From assembly GCA_016872605.1 (NCBI GenBank), contig VGZI01000010.1, positions 1 to 64,000 on the forward strand: a stretch of 64,000 bases of DNA, in the 5' to 3' direction. Numbering within the stretch: position 1 is the stretch's first letter; each line of letters starts with the position of its first letter. The position numbers and the translations under genes are program-made. The notes below the pieces were generated by a model. The model was given only the letters and a program-made list of their open reading frames with translations, was not told where the DNA came from and made no database searches. The stretch comes from Planctomycetota bacterium (GTDB taxonomy: Bacteria; Planctomycetota; Planctomycetia; Gemmatales; Gemmataceae). Below are positions 32,457-41,113 of this stretch, piece after piece.

Positions 32457-34048
32457 TGCTAGCGGTTCCGTTCGATGCGGCCATGGCAGCGAGCGAGGGA
32501 GTTCGCAATATCAGGATCGCTTGGCCGATCTCTCCCACGTTCGTATCCGATGCATACCGCGCCACGCTCGCACGGTTTCTGATTTTGGTTAGCGACCTTT
32601 CTAACGACCGGCGCGACGTTGCCTACCTCGGCGGGGCCGCGCTCGGAGTCATCGCTGTCGAGATGCTGGAAGCTGCGCTTTGCGTGCAGCATGGCGATGC
32701 GCGCGGTATAGCTCCTTATGGCAACAGTCCGTTGCTCGCCTATTTCGGTACAAAAAAAGACAGTTCTCCCGAGCAATTGCCGTTCACAACCGTCAAACCA
32801 GGACCGGTCTCCGCGCCTCGGATTCCGGCGCTGACCTCGCTTCGCGTCACCGCGCAATGGGAGTCTCCCGCCCGACTCATCCGAACAGTCTTCGGCGACG
32901 GGCCTGCGGTTATCAGCCTCAACGATCTGGTCCGCGAAACGATTCAACTGCGGCCCGCCCGCTACGTGTATCGCGATGCGGGAGGCATCCTCGCGCGCGG
33001 GCGTAGAGGCGCGTCCTCGAAAACCGACATCGAGCCGGAGCTGGCCGCAGCAGTGGCGGGTGCTTTGGCCGACAGCCCGGCCCTCGATGAGCTTCGGCGC
33101 CGCAGGCTGCGCGCCGCGCTCCTGCCGCTTGCGGAGAAGTTCATGGCCCGGGCCTCGACCGACCTTCACGCGCTGTCGTCACTTCCGCGTTTACCGAAAG
33201 AAATTCTTTCTGGTACTGGTGCCAAGTATGCGAGTCGCGCGGTCGGCTTGGCTTCCCTGCGGCGTGGCGGCAATGTCTTCCGTTGCGCCCATTCCGTGAC
33301 CCTCGGCCTTCTCCACGCACCAGAACTCGCCGCGGCGTCCGAACTTTGCGTCAGCTCGTCGTTCATCATGGCGACACCGCGGCTCGCCGGTGCCCTGGAG
33401 CGCAGCAAGGCGCCCAACCTCCTGCCATCCGGTCGCCGGGTGGAAATACACGGACTAGCGGGTGATCCCAAGATACGGAAATTGCCCCTTTTACGCCGCA
33501 GACGGCCGGCTTCGCGGCCGACCGTCGTCTACGCGCCGACGATGATCCGGGCTGTGGCCCGGCACGCGTTCTCGACGCTCGCCCCGATCGTCTATCTGGA
33601 CTGGCAGCTCCGCCTCGCCCGCAAGCTCAGCCGCCTGCCGTTGCGGCTGATCTGCAAGCCGCATCCCGAAGGTGTGTTCCAGGACAAACGACATCCGCTC
33701 GAGGACATCGCCGAGACTGTTTATGTACCCTTCGAGCAGGTGATCGAGAGCGCCGACATCTTCGTCTTCGACCGCCCGATCAGCACCACCTTCGGCGAGG
33801 CCCTCTGCACCGATCGACCCATCGTTTATGTCGACCTGGGACCGCCAGACTTCACCGCTGAGGTCAAGCCTCTCATAGACCGACGTTGCCGCGTGATTAC
33901 TGCCACGTACGGCGGTGACAACGTGCCCCAGGTGGATGAGGGACAACTCGCTGATGCCTTCCGGGATCTGCATGACACCGTCGAGCCTCTCGATTTTGCG
34001 GACATGATCATCGGGAACTCGAACCGTTCGGCTGTTCGGGCGAACTAG
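32453..34048 (+). CDS. GT-B-like protein, possible nonulosonate or polyol-phosphate transferase
   Basis: A 531-residue protein starting at ATG 32453 in an ATGA overlap with the ACP gene. The C-terminal half has TVVYAPTMIRAV, LRLICKPHPEGVF near 400 and SADIFVFDRPISTTFGEALC near 437, patterns seen in CDP-glycerol glycerophosphotransferase and capsule-synthesis GT-B enzymes (CMP or CDP donors). I do not recognise the N-terminal half. It may transfer the CMP-activated nonulosonate made by this cluster. Confidence in the gene is high, in the function low. Confidence 0.55.
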   Translation: MMLAVPFDAAMAASEGVRNIRIAWPISPTFVSDAYRATLARFLILVSDLSNDRRDVAYLGGAALGVIAVEMLEAALCVQHGDARGIAPYGNSPLLAYFGTKKDSSPEQLPFTTVKPGPVSAPRIPALTSLRVTAQWESPARLIRTVFGDGPAVISLNDLVRETIQLRPARYVYRDAGGILARGRRGASSKTDIEPELAAAVAGALADSPALDELRRRRLRAALLPLAEKFMARASTDLHALSSLPRLPKEILSGTGAKYASRAVGLASLRRGGNVFRCAHSVTLGLLHAPELAAASELCVSSSFIMATPRLAGALERSKAPNLLPSGRRVEIHGLAGDPKIRKLPLLRRRRPASRPTVVYAPTMIRAVARHAFSTLAPIVYLDWQLRLARKLSRLPLRLICKPHPEGVFQDKRHPLEDIAETVYVPFEQVIESADIFVFDRPISTTFGEALCTDRPIVYVDLGPPDFTAEVKPLIDRRCRVITATYGGDNVPQVDEGQLADAFRDLHDTVEPLDFADMIIGNSNRSAVRAN

Positions 34049-34049
34049 A

Positions 34050-34931
34050 ATGCCCAAGCTGGCCCTTGGCACCGTGCAGTTCGGCCTGGATTACGGGATT
34101 TCGAACCCGCGCGGGCGCGTGCCTTTGGACGAGGTGCGCCGGATACTTGACACCGCGGAGTCCGGCGGCATCAAAGTCGTGGATACGGCTGCGGACTATG
34201 GCGAGTGCGAGTCCGTGCTCGGACAGTGCCTGCCGGCATCGCTTTCGGTCATCACCAAGACCGGGCGATTTGCGGAGCCGGAGCTGACGGAGGCGTCTAT
34301 CACCGCTTTCCGCGCACGGGTGGCCGAGTCGCTGGCACGGCTGCGTCGCGATCGGCTGTACGGGCTGCTCGTGCACTACTGCGAGGACCTCGTCAAACCC
34401 GGGGGCGCCCGGCTGTTCGCAGCATTAGAGGAACTGAAGGCCGATCGTGTCGTCGAGCGCGTTGGAATCTCCGCATACCGCCGCGATCAGATCGAGCCGC
34501 TCATGGAGCGTTACCGCGTCGACCTCGTGCAGGCGCCCCTCAACGTGCTCGACCAGCGTCTCACGGGTAGCAACTTCCTGCGGACATTGAAATCTGCCGG
34601 CGTCGAAGTGCATGTTCGTTCGGTGTTTCTGCAAGGCCTGTTGTTCCTCGATCCGGACGAGGTGCGCCCCTATTTCGCGCCGATCCGCCCGCTGCTGCGG
34701 GCTTACCACGATGCGCTGCGGCGCCGCGGCCTGACCCCCGTCGAAGGGGCGCTGGCGTTCGTCAGGAGTTGCGCCGAGGTCGACTACGTCGTTGTCGGCA
34801 CCACGGGCGCAGCCGAGCTATCCGAAGTGCTGGGCGCCTGGAACTCGACGCGCGGCAGCGATTTCGATTTCGCGCCGTTCGCCGTCGCCGAGGATGCCAT
34901 GGTCAATCCCTCACGCTGGGCGCACGTTTGA
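34050..34931 (+). CDS. aldo/keto reductase
   Basis: A 293-residue TIM-barrel reductase starting at ATG 34050. The catalytic tetrad is visible: D and Y in VVDTAADYGECES, K in SVITKTGRF and H in YGLLVHYCED. The length is usual for the family. Such reductases are frequent beside SpsF-like and NeuB genes in nonulosonate clusters. It likely reduces a carbonyl in the sugar pathway using NADPH. It overlaps the next gene (TTGA). Confidence 0.87.
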   Translation: MPKLALGTVQFGLDYGISNPRGRVPLDEVRRILDTAESGGIKVVDTAADYGECESVLGQCLPASLSVITKTGRFAEPELTEASITAFRARVAESLARLRRDRLYGLLVHYCEDLVKPGGARLFAALEELKADRVVERVGISAYRRDQIEPLMERYRVDLVQAPLNVLDQRLTGSNFLRTLKSAGVEVHVRSVFLQGLLFLDPDEVRPYFAPIRPLLRAYHDALRRRGLTPVEGALAFVRSCAEVDYVVVGTTGAAELSEVLGAWNSTRGSDFDFAPFAVAEDAMVNPSRWAHV

Positions 34932-35713
34932 TCCTCGCCATCATCCAGGCCCGGTTTTCCTCGACCCGATTGCCGGGCAAGGTCTTGTTGCCGCTCCTCG
35001 GCGAGCCGATGCTGCTTCGGCAGGCCGAGCGGGTCCGGCGCGCCCTGTTGATCGACCAGCTCGTGGTCGCCACCAGCACCGACCGCTCGGACGACGCGGT
35101 CGCCGAAGCCTGTGCCAGCCGTTCGATAGCATGTGGCCGCGGCAGCCTCGACGATGTCCTCGACCGTTTCCTGCACGTGGCCAAGGGCTATCCTGCCGAC
35201 TACATCGTCCGTTTGACCGGCGACTGCCCGCTGTCGGACCCGGCAATCATCGACTCGGTGATCGCGTTCACTGTCGGCGGCAACTACGACTACGGCAGCA
35301 ACACGCTGCAGCCGACCTTTCCTGACGGCCTCGACGTAGAGGTTTTCCGGACCGAGGCGCTGGCCACTGCCAGCCGCGAGGCTCAGCTCCCTTCCGAGCG
35401 CGAGCATGTCACGCCGTTTCTATACAAATCGGGACAGTTTCGCATCGGCAACTTTACCAACGACGTGGATCTTTCCAGCCATCGCTGGACGGTGGACGAA
35501 CCCGCCGACTTCGAACTCGTGGCCAGCATCTTCGAGGCTCTCTATCCCTCCAAAAGAGATTTCGGCTGGCATGACGTCCTGGCACTGCTCGAGCGCATGC
35601 CCGATCTCGCCAAGATCAACGCCGGCTTCGCACGCAATGAAGGCTACGCCAAGAGCCTGCGCGCCGATGTCGCGTACTTGCGCGGTCGTTCGAACGACCG
35701 AATTTCCCGATGA
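34928..35713 (+). CDS. SpsF-like cytidylyltransferase (CMP-sugar synthetase), copy 3
   Basis: A 261-residue protein starting at TTG 34928; the motif ILAIIQARFSSTRLPGKVLL begins at residue 2, which fixes the start. It has VRLTGDCPLSDP near 97 with the metal-binding aspartate and HRWTVDEPADFELV near 184. It is the paralogue closest in position to neuB, so it is the best candidate for CMP activation of the nonulosonate. ATGA overlap with the ABC transporter gene links activation and export. Confidence 0.8.
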   Translation: MILAIIQARFSSTRLPGKVLLPLLGEPMLLRQAERVRRALLIDQLVVATSTDRSDDAVAEACASRSIACGRGSLDDVLDRFLHVAKGYPADYIVRLTGDCPLSDPAIIDSVIAFTVGGNYDYGSNTLQPTFPDGLDVEVFRTEALATASREAQLPSEREHVTPFLYKSGQFRIGNFTNDVDLSSHRWTVDEPADFELVASIFEALYPSKRDFGWHDVLALLERMPDLAKINAGFARNEGYAKSLRADVAYLRGRSNDRISR

Positions 35714-37482
35714 TCAGGCCGAGCGACGTTCCCATCAGGGCGGGCGATTCGCACGGCTTCCGCCTGCTCGTCGCACTTATCCGCCTAGCACCGCTCCGCA
35801 GCTTGGTGGTGGTGGTCTTGCTGCTGATCTCCGGGCTCGCAGAGGGCATCGGTATCGCGTCGCTGTTGCCGTTGCTGGGACAAACCGGGTTGGTGGGCAC
35901 ACCGACCGCCGCGGGTAGCGGCTCGGAACTGGAGCGGGCGATCGCCCATGTCTTCGAAGTGATTGGCTACAATCCGAGCTTTGCCGAGCTTTTGCTGCTG
36001 ATCGTGGGCGTGTTTGCAGTGAAGGCTGCCACGATCATGCTGGCGACCACCCAAATGGGCTATGCCGCGGCGCACTTCGGTACGCGCCTGCGCATCGCGC
36101 TGTCGCACGCCCTCATGCGGGCGCGATGGAGTTACTTCGTGCGCTTGCCGTCGGGCTCGGCCGCCAATGCCATCACTACCGAGATCGGGCACGCTGGCGG
36201 CGCCTACGGCAGTGCCTTCGAGATGGTCGCCTCCAGCATCCAGGTCGTCATCTATCTTGCGATCGCGGCGCTCCTATCCTGGACGATCACGGCCGCAGCG
36301 ATCGTGGCAGGTCTCGTTCTGTTTGCCATGATGCACTTCCTGGTCGTCATCGCCCGCAAGGCCGGCAACGACCAACAATCCTCTTTCGAGAGCATGGTGA
36401 CCAAGCTTGTCGACGGATTGAACGGCGTCAAGCCGATCAAAGCCATGGCTCGGGAAGATCAGATCGGCCCGCTGCTGATCTCGGAGTCGCAGCGGTTGGA
36501 ACGGGCGATGCGGATAGGGATCATCAGCAAGACCGGATTCCAGGCGCTGAGCGAACCGCTTCTGATCGGCATCGTTTGTCTTGGCATCTACCTGGCAGTC
36601 CGTGTACTTGGCGCGGACCTTGTCGGGCTGATGGTGATGGCGCTGGTGTTCTATCGCGGCATGAACCGTATCACTATGTTGCAGCGGCTCTACCAGGACA
36701 TGGCGGGACGGGAAGCCTTCATACGCTCGATCGCCTGCAAGCTCGAAGACGCGGTGGCCGCGCGCGAGACGTTCCAGGGTCGAAATGCCGTCAGCTTCGA
36801 GCACGAGATCCGATTCGATTCGGTAGAGTTCGCTTTTGACGACATGCCGGTTCTCAAAAAGGTGTCCGCGCGAATAGCGGCAGGGTCGATAACCTCGATC
36901 GTTGGCCCCTCCGGCAGCGGCAAGACGACTCTCATCGACCTCCTGGTCGGCTTCTTCACTCCCGCCGCGGGCGCTATCTATGTCGACGGTGCGCGTCTGG
37001 ACAGTCTCGACATGACTGCCTGGCGCCGACAATTGGGGTACGTTCCGCAGGAGCTGTATTTGTTCAACGACTCGATCCTGGCGAACGTCACGCTCGGCCA
37101 TCGTGAGTTCAGCGAAGCAAACGCCGAAGCGGCGCTGCGGGCTGCGGGCGCCTGGGACTTCGTCCAGAGGATGCCAGCGGGCGTGCACACGCAGGTCGGC
37201 GAACGGGGCGCGCAGTTATCCGGTGGTCAGCGCCAGCGAATTGCGATCGCGCGGGCGCTGATTCACTCGCCTCGCCTGCTGATCCTGGACGAACCTACCA
37301 GCGCCCTCGACAACGAGGCCGAAGCCGAGGTTTGCAGCACGCTCGCTCAGTTGCGCGGCCGGATCACCATCCTCGCGATCTCGCACAGGCCGGCACTGGT
37401 CAACATCGCCGACGTGGTGTACCGGCTGGTAGACGGTGTCCTGGTCGACGAAGCGCCCAACCGCTTGCTCGCGGCCCGATAA
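35710..37482 (+). CDS. ABC transporter, fused permease and ATPase (MsbA/PglK-like flippase)
   Basis: A 590-residue half-transporter. The N-terminal 330 residues hold the membrane domain, with hydrophobic segments such as SLVVVVLLLISGLAEGIGI and LLLIVGVFAVKAATIML. The nucleotide-binding domain has Walker A GPSGSGKTT (K405), signature LSGGQRQRIAIARAL and Walker B LLILDEPTSALD. The PglK type flips lipid-linked oligosaccharides. It is the only recognisable export protein in the window and ends the tightly coupled NeuB region. Confidence 0.88.
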   Translation: MIRPSDVPIRAGDSHGFRLLVALIRLAPLRSLVVVVLLLISGLAEGIGIASLLPLLGQTGLVGTPTAAGSGSELERAIAHVFEVIGYNPSFAELLLLIVGVFAVKAATIMLATTQMGYAAAHFGTRLRIALSHALMRARWSYFVRLPSGSAANAITTEIGHAGGAYGSAFEMVASSIQVVIYLAIAALLSWTITAAAIVAGLVLFAMMHFLVVIARKAGNDQQSSFESMVTKLVDGLNGVKPIKAMAREDQIGPLLISESQRLERAMRIGIISKTGFQALSEPLLIGIVCLGIYLAVRVLGADLVGLMVMALVFYRGMNRITMLQRLYQDMAGREAFIRSIACKLEDAVAARETFQGRNAVSFEHEIRFDSVEFAFDDMPVLKKVSARIAAGSITSIVGPSGSGKTTLIDLLVGFFTPAAGAIYVDGARLDSLDMTAWRRQLGYVPQELYLFNDSILANVTLGHREFSEANAEAALRAAGAWDFVQRMPAGVHTQVGERGAQLSGGQRQRIAIARALIHSPRLLILDEPTSALDNEAEAEVCSTLAQLRGRITILAISHRPALVNIADVVYRLVDGVLVDEAPNRLLAAR

Positions 37483-37489
37483 GACTCCG

Positions 37490-38827
37490 ATGCCGGTCGT
37501 TCTCCCGTACAGGCTGTCGATCGCGCCATCGCTCGCGCGTTTTGAGCCGGAGTTGGCGCTGGTCTGCCGTTTTCTAGACCGCTGCTACTGTGTCGAGCGT
37601 AGCGAGGCAGCGACCGTCGTCCTGCATTACGGCCCCGACCCGCCGCCCGGCGCGGTTACGGTTCCGGCCAGATTTTTCCCCGACGCGGTTCGGATCGATG
37701 AAGACGGGCTCCATCCCGAACGTGACGGGCTCGCACGATTCGAAAACGGCTTCCACCGATCCTGGGGCGAACACAAGCTTGCGACGGCACCGCTGCAGAA
37801 CGAAGCAGGTGAGCGAACGCTGCGATATGACGCGCTCGGATTGATGTTCATGCTGCTGTCGCGCATCGAGGAGCGGGGGCACCCGGCTACCGTGACCGAT
37901 CGTTACGGCCGGTTTCCCTACCACGCTGCATTTCTGCACCGGCTATTTTCGCTCGAGTTTCCACTCACCGATATTGCAGCGGAGCACGTCGCGTCGGCGC
38001 TGCTGCAGGACCCCGCACCGCCGAAGCGCACGACTTACACCGTCCATCTTACCCACGACATGGACATGCTGCGGGGCTATCACACGCCGCTCGAGCCCAT
38101 ACGCCGGGCCGCTGCCGATATCCTTCTGCAGCGCGACTGGCGTTCGGCATTCCAGCGGATCCACGCGGCGTATTTCACCGGCGAGCCCTGGCGGTCGGTT
38201 CGCCTGCTGATGGAGCTCTCGGAACAGCGCGGGCTCAAGAGCCGGTTCTTCTTCATGGGACCAAGTTCCGATACGCGTGACAGCCCCTATGTAAACCGCG
38301 AGCCGCGCACGTTGCGGGGCGTGGCTAGTGAAGTTCTCGCCCGCGGCCACGAGGTCGGCTTTCATCCGGGGTTCCGCGCTCGGCGCGACCCGGTGGAATG
38401 GCGACGGCAGAGAGAGGGGTTGGAGCAAGCCCTGGGCGTGGGGGTCGCAGAAGGCCGCCACCACGGCCTCCTGTTCGATATCGATACCACGTGGGACATC
38501 TGGAACGACTCCGCGATGACCGCTGACATGACGTTGGGCTTCCCGGAGCGGTCGGGGTTCAGATCGGGCACGTGCCGTGCCCATCCCACCTACAGCTTGA
38601 GGCAACGACGCACGTTGCAATTGCTTGAGTACCCGTCGAACATTCTCGATTTCGGCTTTTTTGGCGGACGTTATCGCGATCTCAGCGTGGAGAGCGCTCT
38701 CGAAGAATGCCGTCGTGTGGTTTCAGTGAGCCGTCGATTCAACGGCGACATGGTCGTGCTCTATCACACCGGCAATCTTCGGCCGATGTGGCTGGACTTC
38801 TACACCCGCTTACTGCCGCTCCTGTGA
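37490..38827 (+). CDS. polysaccharide deacetylase-like protein
   Basis: A 445-residue protein starting at ATG 37490, 7 nt after the transporter. The central region has YTVHLTHDMDMLRGYH (NodB-type HDMD metal motif), a GHEVGFHPGFRARRD segment and VVLYHTGNLRP near the C-terminus. The N-terminal 170 residues form an additional domain I cannot name. The family removes acetyl groups from polysaccharides or acts on related substrates. No signal peptide is visible, so it may be cytoplasmic and work on a precursor. Confidence 0.72.
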   Translation: MPVVLPYRLSIAPSLARFEPELALVCRFLDRCYCVERSEAATVVLHYGPDPPPGAVTVPARFFPDAVRIDEDGLHPERDGLARFENGFHRSWGEHKLATAPLQNEAGERTLRYDALGLMFMLLSRIEERGHPATVTDRYGRFPYHAAFLHRLFSLEFPLTDIAAEHVASALLQDPAPPKRTTYTVHLTHDMDMLRGYHTPLEPIRRAAADILLQRDWRSAFQRIHAAYFTGEPWRSVRLLMELSEQRGLKSRFFFMGPSSDTRDSPYVNREPRTLRGVASEVLARGHEVGFHPGFRARRDPVEWRRQREGLEQALGVGVAEGRHHGLLFDIDTTWDIWNDSAMTADMTLGFPERSGFRSGTCRAHPTYSLRQRRTLQLLEYPSNILDFGFFGGRYRDLSVESALEECRRVVSVSRRFNGDMVVLYHTGNLRPMWLDFYTRLLPLL

Positions 38828-38828
38828 C

Positions 38829-39569
38829 ATGGCCGAGATTAAATTCGACCATTTTTCGCTAGCCGCCTATCGCGAACTCGTTCGCGATCTACAACGGCGA
38901 GGCTATCGCGTCGTAGACTACAAACTAGCCGACCCTCGTGAGCGACACCTGATCCTTCGACACGATGTCGACTTCGATCTAGGCGCTGCGGTAACGATGG
39001 CGGAAGCCGAAGCGGCGGATGGGCTGCAAGCTACCTATTTCCTGCTGTTGCGGACTGAATTTTACAACGTGCTTTCGGCATCGGCCGGCGCAAATGCCCG
39101 TCGCCTGATCGATCTGGGTCATAGAATCGGCCTGCACTTCGACCGCGCGAACAGTATTGGCAATATAGACGAGCTCGACAGGCTCGTTCGCTTGGATTGC
39201 GATATCCTGGAAAGTGCCGTCGGCGTGCCAGTCGAAAGCGTTAGCTTTCACCGCCCGATGCAAGAGCTCTTTGGCGGCGACCTCGTATTAGGTGGACGCC
39301 TCAACGCCTATAGCCGCCGCTTCACCCTGGAGATGGGCTACTGCTCGGATTCGCGTGGTGGCTGGCATCGCGGTCACCCGCTGCAGCACTCGGCTCTCGA
39401 GCGTGCACAGGCGCTCCATTTGCTTACCCATCCGATTTGGTGGGTCTCGCCGGACCAAACTCTGCCGCGCAAGAAGCTGGCCGACTTCCTGCAGCGGCGC
39501 ATCGGACTGTTAGACCGCGAGATCAGCCAGCACTGCAAGGCCTACGGCATCGACGTGGATGAGCCGTGA
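38829..39569 (+). CDS. small polysaccharide-deacetylase-like protein
   Basis: A 246-residue protein starting at ATG 38829, one base after the preceding stop. It has LILRHDVDFDLGAA with the HDVD metal motif, RIGLHFD near 99 and VSFHRPM near 139. This compact form occurs beside FemAB-like and WbqC proteins in glycan clusters. It pairs with the larger deacetylase-like protein upstream. Substrate unknown. GTGA overlap downstream. Confidence 0.72.
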   Translation: MAEIKFDHFSLAAYRELVRDLQRRGYRVVDYKLADPRERHLILRHDVDFDLGAAVTMAEAEAADGLQATYFLLLRTEFYNVLSASAGANARRLIDLGHRIGLHFDRANSIGNIDELDRLVRLDCDILESAVGVPVESVSFHRPMQELFGGDLVLGGRLNAYSRRFTLEMGYCSDSRGGWHRGHPLQHSALERAQALHLLTHPIWWVSPDQTLPRKKLADFLQRRIGLLDREISQHCKAYGIDVDEP

Positions 39570-40564
39570 CCATCAGGATCGAATGCGACGCCGCGGCTTG
39601 CGCAGAATTGTGGCAGCGCTACCGTCCTTCGGCTTCCATTCATCATGACTGGCAACTCCGTTACGCCATGGCATCTCAAGCCGGTATTCGCCCGATGTTC
39701 GTCGTCGACGACGTCGCGGGGACCGTACTGCCGGGCGGCATCGACTCCCAGTTAGTCCGTTTCTACGGCGGCCGATTCTACACGGAGTTGAACGGGTTCA
39801 TTGGGCCAACTGGAGGCGAGCGGCGCATTTTCGCTCATTTGGATACCAGCCATCCCTCCTTCCGCCTTCTTTCATGGCAAAGCGACCCGGCTCCTTATCT
39901 CGACCCGAACTTCCGACGCTGGGATGTGCCCTACCAAGAGTATTGGTCCCTCCCGGCCGTACGCTCCTTCGATGCCTACTTGGATCAATTCGAGCCGACT
40001 GAGCGGAAAGACATCTCTTACCTGCTGCGGCGCTTCGTTGACGATTCGGTCGTTCACACGTTCGACGTGGGCATCGCCGCAGAAAAGCTCATCGCTCCCT
40101 TCATCGGCCACACGATTCAAAGTTTTCGGCGCCGCGGCAAGTCTTGCGTCTATGAAGATCCGGCCTTCGGAAGCGTCGTCACGATCCTGCTCGACTGTCT
40201 CGCAAAGTCAGGTTGTCTGCGCGTTCTGGAGCTTCGAAACGGGGGCGAGCCGTGTGGGCTCGTCGTGTTCGCTGACAACGACGCCGCAAACGAGATCGTG
40301 TACTACTTCAACCTGTACAAGCCGCGGCCGAGCGGCATCTCCAACGCTGGGCTGCTCGGTTTGATCTTTCACGCAGTCAAGTGCGGCCGTCGCTTGGACG
40401 GCATGCGTGGTAATTTCGGGCTCAAGAGGCGGTATGGACTCAAGCCGCGCCCCAGCTACGCCATCGTCCGGGATTCGCTGTGGAAGATCGGCGGATCATC
40501 GGATCTCGACGCGGCTGAGAAGAAGCAGCTCTATGGGCGGCCATTCGGCGCGCTCCAAATCTAA
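39566..40564 (+). CDS. FemAB/BioF2-like acyltransferase (GNAT superfamily)
   Basis: A 332-residue protein starting at GTG 39566. The C-terminal half has a GNAT-like pattern: VLELRNGGEPCGLVVF, YYFNLYKPRPSGIS and LDGMRGNFGLKRRYGL. This resembles the FemAB-like or acetyltransferase_6 families that act in polysaccharide clusters. The N-terminal half is diverged. It could attach an acyl or aminoacyl group to a sugar amine. It lacks a membrane segment. Confidence 0.55.
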   Translation: MTIRIECDAAACAELWQRYRPSASIHHDWQLRYAMASQAGIRPMFVVDDVAGTVLPGGIDSQLVRFYGGRFYTELNGFIGPTGGERRIFAHLDTSHPSFRLLSWQSDPAPYLDPNFRRWDVPYQEYWSLPAVRSFDAYLDQFEPTERKDISYLLRRFVDDSVVHTFDVGIAAEKLIAPFIGHTIQSFRRRGKSCVYEDPAFGSVVTILLDCLAKSGCLRVLELRNGGEPCGLVVFADNDAANEIVYYFNLYKPRPSGISNAGLLGLIFHAVKCGRRLDGMRGNFGLKRRYGLKPRPSYAIVRDSLWKIGGSSDLDAAEKKQLYGRPFGALQI

Positions 40565-40576
40565 CCAAATGCCGAC

Positions 40577-41113
40577 ATGACCAACGGGACCAAAATCCGC
40601 CTCGCTCCTTTTGAAGAGCGTGACAAAACCATCCTGTTCGCCTGGGCAAACAATCCGGAACTTGCGCACTACAACTCGCCTTACCGACCGGTCCATTGGG
40701 AGGCGCATTGCGATTGGTTTCGCAGTATCGCGTCGGATCGCACCAAGGTTGTATTCGGTCTCCGGACCATCCCGGGCGATACCCTCGTAGGTTATGTACA
40801 GCTGAAGGACATTCATCCCGTTCACCGCAGTGCGGAACTCGCTATCCAGATTGGCGAAGCGGCTGATCGCGGCAGAGGTTACGGAAAGGCAGCGGTCTCG
40901 CTCCTGTTGGCCTATGCATGGTCCGATCTCAACCTGCATCGGGTATCGCTGCGCGTCCTGGCTGACAACGCGGCGGCCATCAATATCTACGAAGCTTGCG
41001 GCCTTGTTATTGAGGGTCGCCTGCGATCGAGCGCCTACGTCGAGGGCGCTTGGCGCGATGAATTGCTGATGGCGATCGTCAATGGCGAGCGCTTTACCGC
41101 GGAGCTGCCTTGA
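40577..41113 (+). CDS. GNAT N-acetyltransferase (PseH-like)
   Basis: A 178-residue protein starting at ATG 40577. It has IRLAPFEERDKTILFAWANN at the N-terminus, the form shared by PseH and related UDP-4-amino-sugar acetyltransferases, then GEAADRGRGYGKAAVSLLL for acetyl-CoA and VLADNAAAINIYEACGL. It is one of four GNATs of possible PseH function in the window (4299, 13203, 31661, 40577). It overlaps the next gene (TTGA). Confidence 0.8.
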   Translation: MTNGTKIRLAPFEERDKTILFAWANNPELAHYNSPYRPVHWEAHCDWFRSIASDRTKVVFGLRTIPGDTLVGYVQLKDIHPVHRSAELAIQIGEAADRGRGYGKAAVSLLLAYAWSDLNLHRVSLRVLADNAAAINIYEACGLVIEGRLRSSAYVEGAWRDELLMAIVNGERFTAELP

